Shown piece after piece: positions 35,394-47,300 of a DNA stretch of 64,000 nucleotides (the first letter of the stretch is position 1; each line of letters begins with the position of its first letter). Below the pieces are notes generated by a model. It saw only the letters and a list, made by a program, of their open reading frames with translations, ran no database searches and had not been told where the DNA came from. Position numbers and translations under genes: made by a program. This DNA comes from Owenia fusiformis (taxonomy: Eukaryota > Annelida > Polychaeta > Sabellida > Oweniidae), in NCBI GenBank assembly GCA_903813345.2, contig CAIIXF020000011.1, positions 34,032,166 to 34,096,165 on the forward strand, written 5' to 3'.

Positions 35394-36309
35394 ATACTAG
35401 TATGTAATTTATAATTCGTGAAACTGAAGTATAACAATGACTGATAAAATAACTTGCATCTTCCATAGAGTCAGCTGGCCTTTTGATACAAACATTATTT
35501 TCTGTAAATCACAAAAGAATCTCGAAAAGGTTTTTTTGAACAATGTTCTGTAATTGATTGATTTGTTTCATAGATGAGCATTTTTTCAAAACTTTGTTAT
35601 TTACAAAAAATAAAGTTTGTATCGTCTCTTTATACTAATTGTAGGTATCAGGAACAGGTGACAGAAAAAGCTGGGAAACATGGTATATTTACAGTGAAAA
35701 TGTACATAAAATGGGTGTATTTGCAAAAAATAGAAGACAGGCTTCATACCGTAGGTGGCCAAACCACCTTCAGTTCAGAGAGCTGGTATCAAGTCTACTG
35801 ATAATGCACGATTGTAGGTTATCCTTAATCTGTATTCATTTCTAGATTTATATTTTGAATAAAAACAAAATATATGTACTTCCAGTCAGAATTCTGCGTT
35901 ATTCATCTTTTAGTTTGGTCATCAATGTAAACGTTACTACAAGTACTTGCTCTATGTTACAGTCGATAGTCTAGAAAAGCTGAGATCACAATCACAATAC
36001 TGTAAAAACGCACATTATATTTTATATCAGATTTCAATGTAAAACAATCAAGAAAATTCAGCTCATTGAGTGATCAAATGCCTAGTGAAGTCCAGTGAAG
36101 AGAACTGACATGTTCATTCTTTATTGGACATCATCGATCTGGCAAAGCAAGGCCCGGGGTCACTGTATATAAACTTTGATGGGGGTCCTAGGCTGAACCC
36201 TCAGATATCAGTATGTATTTGTATTTGTAGTTACATGTAAATAACAAGCCACATCAAATGTCAGAAATAAGGCTCTACCAAATGTCCAAATAATAATAGG
36301 ACCAAATGT
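35394..36309. other. 3' flank of the acetyltransferase gene
   Basis: Presumed 3' UTR with AATAAA-type signals (for example near 35610 and 35860), then unassigned AT-rich sequence. I see no exon or repeat family. Confidence 0.4.
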
Positions 36310-38566
36310 CACTGGGGGGTATCGTGATGCAACAACACCGTGTTGTTGCATCAAGATGGCCAGACTTCCGGTGTTAGATTTTCGTACGATATTTTGTTTC
36401 CCAATTTAAACCCATTTCTAGGACGAGTTCTCAATCAACCATACACGTGCAGTTAGCGCACGATCTATATTTAAAGAAATTGTCATTAGTATACATGTAG
36501 CATCATCAAGAAGCAATAAGTTCACGGTTTTAGTTCCTCACTATTGATGCAACAACACCAAACCGAAGATGCAACAACACTCCTCTAGATTTGAGCAATG
36601 ATGCAGCAACACCAATTAATAGTATAATTTCAGAAGACCATAAATCTCGAGAGGAACAGATTTTTAAATGCTACGATTGCGACACCGTTACCCATTACCC
36701 ATTTGCGTTCTTCTCAAGGCATTCAAAATACACATCCTGCGGGCGAAGATTCTTTAAATCGTCTTTAACATGGCAAGCTACAGTAACCCAATCTATTTTC
36801 ATAAACCACTGTTCCATAGCTTGATGACCCTGACTCCATTTAGTATCATTCAAAATGGTGGACAAACATCTTTCGTTCTCGGTAAACATGACGAGCTATT
36901 GGAAATTATCTGTCATCCATCTGTAGAACAGTGATAAACTAGATATAGTAGATGTACGTTACCACTGTTTATCAAAATATAGCTAAAACAGTTTCACTGT
37001 AACATTCGTGAGCTTATCGGAGAACATTTCAAAAAGCATGTTAATGAGATGATTGCTTCATCTATGATATGATATGATTCTTTATTTCCTCCAATTTGGA
37101 GAGCCAACGAGTAAAAACGTCTAATTGACTTTATTAGGGAGGTTTAGTTACACGTTTAATGAAAATCTTGCACGGTGCACATGTAGAAGTATTGCTCTCT
37201 GTGGATTCGTTCTCTCCGACTAAGTAAAAAGGTAAACAAAAGTGATAGGATTTAGGGCCCAAAAAGGTAAACTGATAGGGGTACAGTAATCCCAGATTCC
37301 CCCCGGGCCCTCGGGACATATCATATTGTCTCTCGGAATAAAACCAATATTGAATCCCTCTTAGTAAATAACCTCTATATAATAGCATTGTATAACTGCA
37401 ATATCATTAAACCAACACTCATCCTATACAACTCTTGAGAACGATGTACAACTCCTGGATAGCGTACACGACTCCTGAGCAGCGCATACAACTCTTCAAC
37501 TTGATAAATGACGTCATACTTTGGGTGGTATAACAAAGGATATATACAATTGTAGACCTCTCTTGAGGTCAACTGTCAAAATTGTAAACCGATACTGTAA
37601 ACCTTGAAAGTTCTGTTGACCGAGACCGGAGATCTAGGTCAACAGTACTCTCAGTGTTTACTGTTGAGGTATACACTTTTGTCAGTTGACCGAATAGAGA
37701 GGTGAACAATTGTTTGTTAGTCCGAAGAATATAATAATTGGACGAATATATAATCGAATATCAAGTGAACATATTTGATAAGTAAAGGTATCATATTTTA
37801 GCAAAAAATCTCAAACCGTCGAATACTTGTAATTTTTTACACAACTTATTTTTTCAAAATTAAAAAAAAATCAACATTCAAAAAACATTTTTTCAAAAGT
37901 AGCGGTCAACAGTACCTAGTAGCGGTCAGCAGTACATATTGTTGCCCGCTCATCAACCAATCAGAAATGAGTATTTCAATTGAGGTACAAACAACACAAA
38001 ATGACTGATATCTGTTGTCTTTCCATGATTATATTAGTTATTTGTATACAATTTCCATACGGTAAATCAAGGGCATTTAATTTAGAAAATGTTCGTATAA
38101 TAATCTTTATTTTTCAGATACAAATACATTAAGAAACCAAACAAAATACGTTTCATTCATGGACCACGGACTCACGCGTTTTATTCATGTCCCGACCAAC
38201 ACCTGTAAACAGGACATAAACAGTTTCTCTTGTTGTTCAATGATACATTATATTGGCGTTTTTGCATCAGCACATAGGTGTTGTTGTATCATCGATAATA
38301 AACAGAGTGGTGTTGTTGCATCAATAGTGAGGAATTAAAACCGTGAATTTATAGCTTCTTGATGATGCTACATGTATACTAATTACTAACGACAGTTTTT
38401 CAAAATATAGATCATGCGCTAGCTGCATGTGTATGATTATTGAGCAACTCGTCCTAGAAATGGGTTTAAATTGGGAAAACAAAATATCGTTCGAAAATCG
38501 ATCACCGGAAGTCTGGCCATCTTGATGCAACAACACGGTGTTGTTGCATCACGATACCCCCCAGTG
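36310..38566. mobile_element. TIR element with 250-bp arms and repeated GATGCAACAACAC motif, 6-bp TSD
   Basis: Arms of about 250 bp (36310-36560 and 38315-38566) start CACTGGGGGGTATCGTGATG and are inverted copies. Direct AAATGT flanks both sides (36304-36309, 38567-38572). The motif GATGCAACAACACC, or its inverse, stands near the outer tip of each arm as a small hairpin, and again at the inner arm ends (36546, 36570, 36599; 38278, 38312). The interior (about 36620-38270) has no transposase that I recognise. One 77-aa frame (36591-36824) has CYDCD but nothing more. A CTGTTGACC/GGTCAACAG cluster at 37560-37930 hints at a nested remnant. The superfamily is uncertain. Confidence 0.75.
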
Positions 38567-38572
38567 AAATGT

Positions 38573-40076
38573 CTGGGAAACAATCAAAACAGCCTCAAAT
38601 TAAGGACATGTATAACCACCTGTCCATGTCTCATATGTCTTTACGATGGAACAAATTCACAAGAACTCATGTATTTGAAAAAACTTAGCTCAGTACCCCA
38701 GTAAGAAACTGGATATTATATCTCTGGAGAATGAAAAATGGGAAAATTTGGAGTCATAAGAATAAATTCAAGTAGCATGTCTTATCATGTCTTATATACA
38801 CATTATTCCCCCTCCATCCGATCCCCCTCCATCTGATATTAATTTATTTCGTTATTTTTTGTATAACGCATGGAAAATAACTTTAAAAAGTGAGCAATGT
38901 CATGAGAATTGTGATAATAACGTCCCTTATACCTATTTATTACAGGTCGTGTAGACCATTGATGCCCGATTTATAGCAAAAACATTGACTTTTGAACGTT
39001 GGTGATGATGTGCCTTTCTTAATAGATCTCATATCTTAGAAGGGTATCAGTTCAAAAAAATACTAGATGGCCTTACATATTTTGCCATGCACTGCGCCTA
39101 TTCATTTTGCAATTCAGTTTTCTCTTGAAAAAATAAATTTTCTGGATTTATTGAGTTTTCTTGCAGAAATCGCCTAGGTCTAATCCCCCCTCCATCCATT
39201 TTGTACAATCACCGGGCGTGATATACAGTCTTACTCGAGTCTCTAGCCAATACTTGGCTAGAGGGGATTTCATCTGGAATACTTCATGAACTTTGTGAAG
39301 TGGGTTGGGGGCTTAATACTTAATGCTTAATTAATAATGATTACCATACCTAATTTCTTAATAAATATCATAACATATTTCCTGTACGCTAGGTGCGTTC
39401 ACACTCCCTGTCAACATCACATGGTCAATATTTAAATTATCATGAACATGTGACAAAATGGAAGCATGTATTTTTAGTGAAATATTTTCATTCTTAGGAT
39501 ATTTCTGTGAAGTACAGGTAAGATTGTAATTAATCATTTTCTAAACTAACATATATTGCTGCATAAACATACACATTTGCTGTTAGTCAAATGAGGGACA
39601 ACTTTTCCAAGAAGAAGAAGAAGGGTTTGTGAACAGAAGGTGAAGAATGGATTTGTTTTTATTCCTCCTATGGATGAGATATGACATGATTTCATCAGAA
39701 TTTCGTCTAAAATTAAAACAAAATGGCTCCAAGAAAAATGGCGATGTTCGAAAGCTGGATGAAATGTCGTTAACGTCTGACATTAGTAACTGGCTGTAAA
39801 TTCTAAGTTAGTGATCCAGAAGATGTGAACTAATACATTGATCACTTTATGTGTGTTTTGGAATTTTTGGTGAGGTAATAAGACCAAAACTCGAACTTCA
39901 AATTGTGATGTGGAAAAATGGCGGACATATGATTTCAAATTTTATGATTACGACATGACCATTTGTTCATGCAAGAATATATCTTTACTGGAAGGCCACG
40001 ATACTGGCCTTAGAAAAAGGTAAATACAGTCAGTCAATATTCTACCAACTCCTAGACTCTTTTGAGCTCTTCTGAG
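38573..40076. other. Unassigned stretch with a candidate short spliced ORF
   Basis: Apart from the low-confidence exons at 39458-39760 (listed separately) and C-rich CCCCCTCCATC pieces at 38808 and 39186, I see no repeat family or known gene. Confidence 0.35.
39458..39760 (+). CDS. Candidate small spliced gene, unrecognised
   Basis: ATG 39458 (good context, ACAAAATGG) opens 20 codons to a consensus donor CAG|GTAAGA at 39518. A TTAG acceptor at 39586 begins SNEGQLFQEEEEGFVNR, which either stops at TGA 39641 or splices at 39640 (AAG|GTGAAG). After an acceptor at 39698 it would then continue in an open frame of about 20 codons. Residues are balanced but unlike any protein I know. It could equally be chance or a relic. 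No neighbour supports it. Confidence 0.15.
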
Positions 40077-40500
40077 GTCCGATCACAGGAAGCTGTATCA
40101 ACACCTGACATCTATTGGTGGCACCAATGGCACCACCTTCCATGAATTGGTGCAAGATAATAGTAATAATAGATCTACAGTTGGGGACAAAAATAAATGA
40201 CAGGTCAATTTTCGATCACCATTTCCTAATTATGGTGGTCTGAAAGCCCATAATTTCCAATATTGTCTAGATATATATCCCTTAAAATGTGTATATTTTA
40301 CATTTTGTATAATCTCATCCACTGATGTATGGCCTCTTGTAAATTCTCTTATTTTTAACATGAGAAATCCTCACTTCAGCAAATCCACCTGTCATTTATT
40401 TATGTCCCCAACTGTATATGAAATACAGGCTTATTTCAGGGTTTGGTCACCAATAGATCTCACTGTCAGGTGCTGATACAGGTCCCTGTGCGTCCGATCA
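40077..40500. mobile_element. Inverted-repeat element carrying a nested MITE
   Basis: GTATCAACACCTGACATCTA near 40096 is mirrored by AGGTGCTGATACAGG (about 40468-40482) with CACCAATAGATC next to it, giving arms of about 50 bp. A smaller element sits in its middle. Non-coding. Confidence 0.55.
40178..40414. mobile_element. Tc1/mariner-like MITE on a TA duplication
   Basis: TA|CAGTTGGGGACAAAAATAAA and TTTATTTATGTCCCCAACTG|TA form near-perfect inverted termini of about 28 bp in a 237-bp element. It is nested in the 40077-40500 inverted-repeat element. Confidence 0.75.
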
Positions 40501-41099
40501 GTTGATCAGTAAATTAATTACATAGATCACGATCAAACTGTCAAATTTCATGTAAAAATAATTCCTAAAAAAAGATGCCAGATTGCTAAAAAAAAATCCT
40601 AAAATTAAAAAATTGGTCTAAATAATTTATGAGCTCGATATCTGACCAAATTTGGTGGCACACTCATTTATAATACTAATAAAACGTGACTCACGATTAG
40701 TTCGTTGTATTATCCACACTTGGACAGCAAATATTGCTGTGTTTATTAGGTATTTAACACTTTTATTCCATTTGTTTACGCGCGCGATGGTATTTGAAAG
40801 TCAGACATTTTTATTTAGTGCGCCATCTGGCGTAGTCAATTTACCTTGCAAAATCTGAAGGCTCGAATCTCAAAATTATGATTTCAATTCATAAAATCTT
40901 TAAATCATAATCAAATAATGAAACTCTACAATCAATCATTCATTTTCAATTAATGTTTCAATAAAATGATTTGCAATATTTGAGAACACAGGAGATTTTC
41001 CTTTAAAACTATCAAATTATTTGAATGGGAATTGTTAAAGTTTAGTGAAGAGACACGCCCCTTTTACTTCATTATGAAGTATTGCTTTATGAGGTATTG

Positions 41100-41197
41100 T
41101 GGCTAGCCTTGCCCAAGTCGGTCTCTTTTACTATCTGATTTCTATTAATTCAAGATCGGATAAGTAAAAAATACCGACTTGGGCAAGGCTATATTGT
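41100..41197. repeat. Short foldback, TAGCCTTGCCCAAGTCGGT arms
   Basis: TAGCCTTGCCCAAGTCGGT at 41104 and its exact inverse ACCGACTTGGGCAAGGCTA ending 41191 surround a loop of about 50 bp that also pairs in part. Non-coding. Confidence 0.7.
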
Positions 41198-41357
41198 GGC
41201 TAATATCTTAAAATCTGATAATTGGAGTCAATTATCTAGATATCTGAAGGGCTTAGTTGTGTACCAAACGAAACGAGAAACGACACAACATCCGGGGCTT
41301 TGTTTGGTCTTCAGTGAACTACATAAAAAATAATGTCACATTTTCTGTCTATATAAG

Positions 41358-41393
41358 CTGAGACTAACATAAAATATTTTATGTTAGTCTCAG
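41358..41393. repeat. 36-bp perfect palindrome
   Basis: Eighteen bases starting CTGAGACTAACATAAAAT are followed directly by their exact inverse with no spacer. It abuts the left end of the foldback element at 41394. Confidence 0.9.
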
Positions 41394-42235
41394 ATATCAC
41401 AGGCTGGTATCGAAAGATTTGTCCGCTGTGACGGAGCATGCTATTTTTCATAAAAACACTGAGAATGCTTCACGATTTATTTTTTAACTCAAATGTTTCG
41501 TTATATCAAATAAAATTACTTACTCCATGCAATGGATATATCATTTGCGGGTAACCGTCACTTCTGTTTGAAGTCCAATAACGCTAGGAGTAAAAGCTAT
41601 TGAAAACGGCGCCAGAGTATCAAACTCTAAAATGTACCATTTCTTTTTTAACTTTTTAATGGCATGATATTGTGACACGATATTATTAACATATGTTTTC
41701 AGCATAACTCTGAATGTATTAATGAGATATTAATGCATTGGGTCTTTTTAATTTTTTTTATAAAAAATAATATTAATATTTTTTGTCCGCTGTGACGGAG
41801 CATTTTCACAGTTCACATTTGCAACTGCTCCGTCAAAGCGGACAGAAAAATTAAAAATAATTTTTTATAAAAGAATTAAAAAGACCAAAATACATCAACA
41901 TCTCATCTATACCTTCTTAGTTATGCTGAAACCATGTGTAAATATTATCGTGTCACTATATCGTGCCAATAGAAAGTTAAACAAGAAATGGTACATTTTG
42001 AAGTATGATACTCCAGCGCCATTTTCAATAGCTTTTCTTCCCAGCGTAATTGAACTTCAAACAGAAGTGAAAGTTACCCGCAAATGATATATCCATTGCA
42101 TGGAGTAAGTAATTTTCTATGGTGTAACGAAACATATGAGTTAAAAAATAAATCGTGAAGTATTCTTAGTGTTCTTATGAAAACTAGCATGCTCCGTCAC
42201 AGCGGACAAATATTTCGATACCAGCCCGTGATATA
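41394..42235. mobile_element. Foldback element, about 840 bp, with GTCCGCTGTGACGGAGC motif
   Basis: The two halves are inverted copies over almost their full length. The left tip ATATCACAGGCTGGTATCGA mirrors the right tip CGATACCAGCCCGTGATAT. The motif GTCCGCTGTGACGGAGCA lies at each outer tip (about 41430, 42190) and again at the centre, in both orientations (about 41787, 41825). No coding frame. The interior of each arm (CTTACTCCATGCAATGGATA) resembles the arm of the element at 47823. Confidence 0.8.
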
Positions 42236-42374
42236 AGGGAGTTCAGTTTTTAAAAAATTTTGATTGTTTTCACACTTGTTTGTCCTTATTCCAGGTTGAT
42301 CAGAGCAAAGATGAATGTTTATAGTACTAAACAATCCATTTGAACAATCGAGTCAATTATAAATTGTGTAAGTA

Positions 42375-42600
42375 GTTGCAGGCCCATAGCTAGCTTGTGC
42401 AATGGGGGTTCACTAAGATTCAAGGGGGGTCACATAACACAATCTTCGGCCCAAATAACTTGAAAAGTGCTCAAAAATGGGGAAAAACTGCATGATTTTG
42501 AAAGAATGTTTGGTCGAGGGGGTTCACTCTTACCCCCCCACACACACACACCCACACACACGCACCCACCTCACCCTACAGGTCTGAGCTGTATGTTTAG
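42375..42600. repeat. Dispersed repeat, 'GGCCCATAGCTAG' family, with CA-rich tract
   Basis: GCAGGCCCATAGCTAG, GGGGGTTCAC and AACTGCATGATTTTGAAAGA match, partly inverted, the copy at 54470-54625. CACACACACACCCACACACA fills 42540-42565. No coding. Confidence 0.5.
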
Positions 42601-44129
42601 TGTGGCAACACATAGATAGCAAAACACAAATTGGTTATTTGTTGCATAAAATAATCACTTTATTTTCAAGTAGACTTTAAAATCTAATTCAATTCTACTT
42701 CATGTATGCACATTCATTACATTGTATAAGTGAAAGTGTATTCTAAAATGGCATTGCAGCCCATTAAAAAGGCACTGTCTTGTTTGGCAACAAACAGAAC
42801 TGGTGAACACTGAAACAACAACTGCATTGAAGCATAAAGTAATCACTATGAAATAATACATAAAATTTCCACTACCAATTCCATGTGTACATCTGCGTAG
42901 AAAACCACTATAAAGCTGTGAATAAAATAAGGGAAGACATAATTTGAATAACAATGCACCATTCAAAGATTTGGGGAAGAAATGAGGAATTTGACAAAAA
43001 TTCGGCTGTCAAATTCCCTACCCTGGGATCAACCTAGTGAGACAAATTCTTCCATTCTGACAGCAATGAAAGCTGGTCAAATTTCAAAAATCAAAATGCC
43101 CAGATCTCTTATGAACAAATGAATGGTGCATTAATAAATATTACGAATTAAAAAGTGTGATGGTTTGTCTAATTATTAACAAATGGGATTCATCAGACAT
43201 GTCAGAGTCAACGAACAAAGTATTTCAGCTGTGTTTGTCAGATACTGTATTAGTCTTTAATTTGGCGCTACTTAATTTGCCGATTTTGGGATATCAGACA
43301 TATTGGTGTTTATTTAACTGATGAATCACAGAAGTTCATATTATACATGTGTAGATAGATGCGTAGTGTTGACACATGTTCAGCTTGAAAAGGTTATGAA
43401 GATTTTTAACACAATCAAATAAATATTCATGAATAAAGGATTTAAGCACTGGACTCAATCCATTGTCTGCTGAATCATTCCACTAAAGATATTTTTAAAT
43501 CTTTTGTTTGACTGTGTAGCAATGCCTGAGTGGAATGATTCAGCAACAATACATTGAATCAAGGGCTTTAATTCTTTTCACACATTGCAAAATTTTATAT
43601 ATCATTGAATAGATATTTCTAGATGACTGTTCCAGATTGTGTACATATTGAGTATTAACTTTCATTTCCTCATAGTTTATATTTTAAGATATTTTTTTAA
43701 TTTGTTGAACCAGTTCAAAATACAGGAGGTGAGGGAGTGAATAGAACAGCCACCTTGAAATTATGAAATTGATGTAATCTAAAAATAGCAGGGTGCATTA
43801 GATATAATGCAATGCAGTTACATGAAATACTGTTTTCTCATTTGCTGGAATTCGACACAGCTTGCCTAGCTATTATATGTAAATATTCAGTAATAGGCAT
43901 TCAATTGCTAACTCCTGCTTCATTAATATAATACACCCATTTAAGTGCATAGGAATGATAACCAAATATTGATCAACCTATCTTTAAAGATGATGAAGAG
44001 TTTAAGCTACTATATAAAATCGAAACGGCAATGTATATGTATAAATCACCCATATACAAATACATATAGCTTCCTCACTTAAATAGCCGTCTGGGCTTCA
44101 GTGTTTGTTTAGACTACATAACAGTATGA
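42600..44129. other. Gene-free stretch
   Basis: No exon or large repeat apart from the small foldback at 43440. A minus-strand frame at 42700-42966 lacks any family signature. Confidence 0.4.
43440..43572. repeat. Small foldback, arms about 45 bp
   Basis: GCTGAATCATTCCACT at 43469-43484 and its inverse AGTGGAATGATTCAGC at 43530-43545 are the cores of arms that extend outward to TTTAAGCAC and GGGCTTTAA. Non-coding. Confidence 0.65.
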
Positions 44130-46148
44130 AACAAGGCATTAACATGACAAAATGTCACCACCTAGTTGCTCACAATATTATGAGTTCAAACTTAAGTCAG
44201 ATTTGAATTTCTGAGAACTTGTAAAGTCAAATTTGAACTTCTGAAAAGATGTAGATGATTTTGAAAAAAAAAATTTGGTCAATTTGAAGCAAGTTGAAAA
44301 CAGACCTTTTTGACCTTTTTTGACCTTGAGAAGGTCATTAAAGGTCAAATGTCAAATCTAAAGTCAGATTTGAATTTCTGAGAACATGTAGATGATTTTG
44401 AAAAAAAAAATTAGTCAATTTGAAGCAAGTTGAAAAAAGACCTTTTTGACCTTTTTTGACCTTGAGAAGGTCATTGAAGGTCAAATGTCAAATCTAAAGT
44501 CAAATCTAAAGTCATATTTGAATTTCTGAGAACAGGTAGATGATTTTGAAAAAAAATTTAGTCAATTTGAAGCAAGATGAAAAATAACTTTTTGACCTTT
44601 TTTTACATTGAGAAGGTCATTGAAGGTCAAATGTCAAATCTAAAGTCAGATTTGAATTTCTGAGAACATGTAGATGATTTTGAAAAAAACATTTAGTCAA
44701 TTTGAAGCAAGTTGAAAAAAGACCTTTTTGACCTTTTTTGACTTTGAGAAGGTCATTGAAGGTCAAATGTCAAATCTTAAGTGAAATCTAAAGTCAGATT
44801 TGAATTTCTGAGAACAAGTAGATGATTTTGAAAAATTTTTTTAGTCAATTTGAAGCAAGTTGAAAACAGACCTTTTTGACCTTTTTTGACCTTGAGAAGG
44901 TCATTGAAGGTCAAATGTCAAATCTAAGGTCAGATTTGAATTTCTGAGAACATGTAGATGATTTTGAAAAAAAAATTTAGTCAATTTGAAGCAAGTTGAA
45001 AAAAGACCTTTTTGACCTTTTTTGACTTTGAGAAGGTCATTGAAGGTCAAATGTCAAATCTTAAGTGAAATCTAAAGTCAGATTTGAATTTCTGAGAACA
45101 CGTAGATGATTTTGAAAAAATTTTTTAGTCAATTTGAAGCAAGTTGAAAACAGACCTTTTTGACCTTTTTTGACCTTGAGAAGGTCATTGAAGGTCAAAT
45201 GTCAAATCTTAAGTCAAATCTTAAGTCAAATTTGAATTTCTGAGAACACGTAGATGATTTTGAAAAAAAAATTTAGTCAATTTGAAGCAAGTTGAAAACA
45301 GACCTTTTTGACCTTTTTTGACCTTGAGAAGGTCATTGAAGGTCAAATGTCAAATCTAAAGTCAGATTTGAATTTCTGAGAACATGTAGATGATTTTGAA
45401 AAAAAAATTTAGTCAATTTGAAGCAAGTTGAAAAAAGACCTTTTTGACCTTTTTTGACTTTGAGAAGGTCATTGAAGGTCAAATGTCAAATCTTAAGTGA
45501 AATCTAAAGTCAGAATTGAATTTCTGAGAACACGTAGATGATTTTGAAAATTTTTTTTAGTCAATTTGAAGCAAGTTGAAAACAGACCTTTTTGACCTTT
45601 TTTGACCTTGAGAAGGTCATTGAAGGTCAAATGTCAAATCTTAAGTCAAATCTTAAGTCAGATTTGAATTTCTGAGAACACGTAGATGATTTTGAAAAAA
45701 AAATTTAGTCAATTTGAAGCAAGTTGAAAACAGACCTTTTTAACCTTTTTTGACCTTGAGAAGGTCATTGAAGGTCAAATGTCAAATCTAAAGTCAGATT
45801 TGAAGGTCAAATGTCAAATCTAAAGTCAGATTTGAATTTCTGAGAATTTGTAGATGATTTTAAAAAAAAATTTAGTAAATGTGAAGCAAGTTGAAAAAAG
45901 ACCTTTTTGACCTTAAGAAGGTCATTGAAGGTCAAATGTGAAATCTAAAGTCAGATTTGAACTTCTGAGAACATGTAGACGATTTAGAAAAAAATTGAAG
46001 TCAGTCTAAACAGTATTTGTTAAGTTATAGGAAGTTGTAAGAAATTGTTACAGACGCCGGACGCCAACCGCCGGACGCCAACCGCCGGACGCCGTCGCAA
46101 AAAAACGGAGACCATAACAATATGTCACCACTTTTGGTGGTGACATAA
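44130..46148. repeat. Large pearl-like repeat, 'TGTCACCACC' subfamily
   Basis: The left end, ACAAGGCATTAACATGACA followed by AAATGTCACCACCTAG, is nearly identical to 12187. The right end contains the hairpin TGTCACCACTTTTGGTGGTGACATAA. The core has about 11 units of 130-165 bp, each with CAGATTTGAATTTCTGAGAA, GTAGATGATTTTGAAAA, CAATTTGAAGCAAGTTGAAA and GACCTTGAGAAGGTCATTGA. Pairs of adjacent units look more alike than neighbours do, suggesting higher-order (dimer) amplification. A CCGGACGCCAACCG triplet lies before the right end. Confidence 0.85.
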
Positions 46149-47300
46149 ATACCATGTAATACACCATTGGTAACTCTATAGCTGGTTTTCTGATACATAT
46201 TTTACTCAAGCTCGTTTGGTTATTTAGTCAGAGCTAAAACATGCATGACATACATCATCTTCTTCAGAAAGAATTCTACTTTGTATCGAAATCAAAATTA
46301 CCAGCATAGTATGACAATAGAAACAAGTATAATGATTCCCGTTGATTTGGAATTTCGCGTTCTAAAGACGAAACTCTGAAACTGTACGGGTATCTGAGGT
46401 ACATTAGTGATTGTTTTGTATACACGCTATACATTACTATACTGATTCATGTACTTTCCATTCATGGTTACGTTGTGAAAAACATTGCAAGCTTTAACTC
46501 TCCAATATTATTAATTAACTTTTATTTGCAAGTCTCCTCTTTTGCTGTTAAATGAGGAAATCAGAGAGTAGCACAAAAATACTTCTCCATGATTCCCCTT
46601 TATAATACTGAGGCACATACTACTATACAATGTTAAATATGAGGTAATAGAGATAAAACATGATAATATTTTACTTTTAAGCTCACAAAGTACAGCAATC
46701 TTGTATAAAATATTTTATAATGGAATAATCACACATGGAATATGAACTGTTATATGATATGCAACATTAAACATTGAGCAATAGTTTTCGTTGAGTAAAA
46801 GGCTGTTTCATCTAAATTTCTTAAATTTTTTAAAATAAGGGTCTATGTATGGACAAGTAAAACTGAATATATGTACATATACAGAACACAATGTATTGTG
46901 AAACTTCTGAGAAGACCCCTTGGTGGTCTATACTGGAGCACAAGACTTAATATTCTTTTTAACATATTAGAAGTGTAAAATGACCTTTACTCTTTAATTT
47001 ATTGCAACCCAAGGTTAACATGGTGCTAATCTACAATCTGGCAAGTTTTGTCATTGCTAGCATATACCTTAATACATAATTCAACTGACAATTGGCTATG
47101 TCCTCATCAAATGATTGAAAATCAGGAAACCATAATTTTATAAATATTGATTCCAAAATACCCGTTTCACAATAATATCACCAGTCTAAAAATGAGACCA
47201 CAAAGAACATTTTCACACACTCAGCAGTCTACTTCATTTTAAAAATATGAAGCTGATATCTGATAAGACGTTTCCTAGTCTTTCTAGAAGCAAAACACAA
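46149..47300. other. 3' flank of the lipase gene
   Basis: AT-rich, without exons or repeat families that I recognise. It should contain the lipase 3' UTR and poly(A) site on the minus strand. Confidence 0.4.

Noticed and set aside
36591-36824. 77-aa frame with CYDCD as a possible zinc-finger transposase
   Set aside because: Too short, only one Cys pair, and no catalytic motif.
42700-42966. 88-aa minus-strand frame
   Set aside because: Hydrophobic and cysteine-rich, but with no splice context, no homology that I recognise, and no downstream signals.
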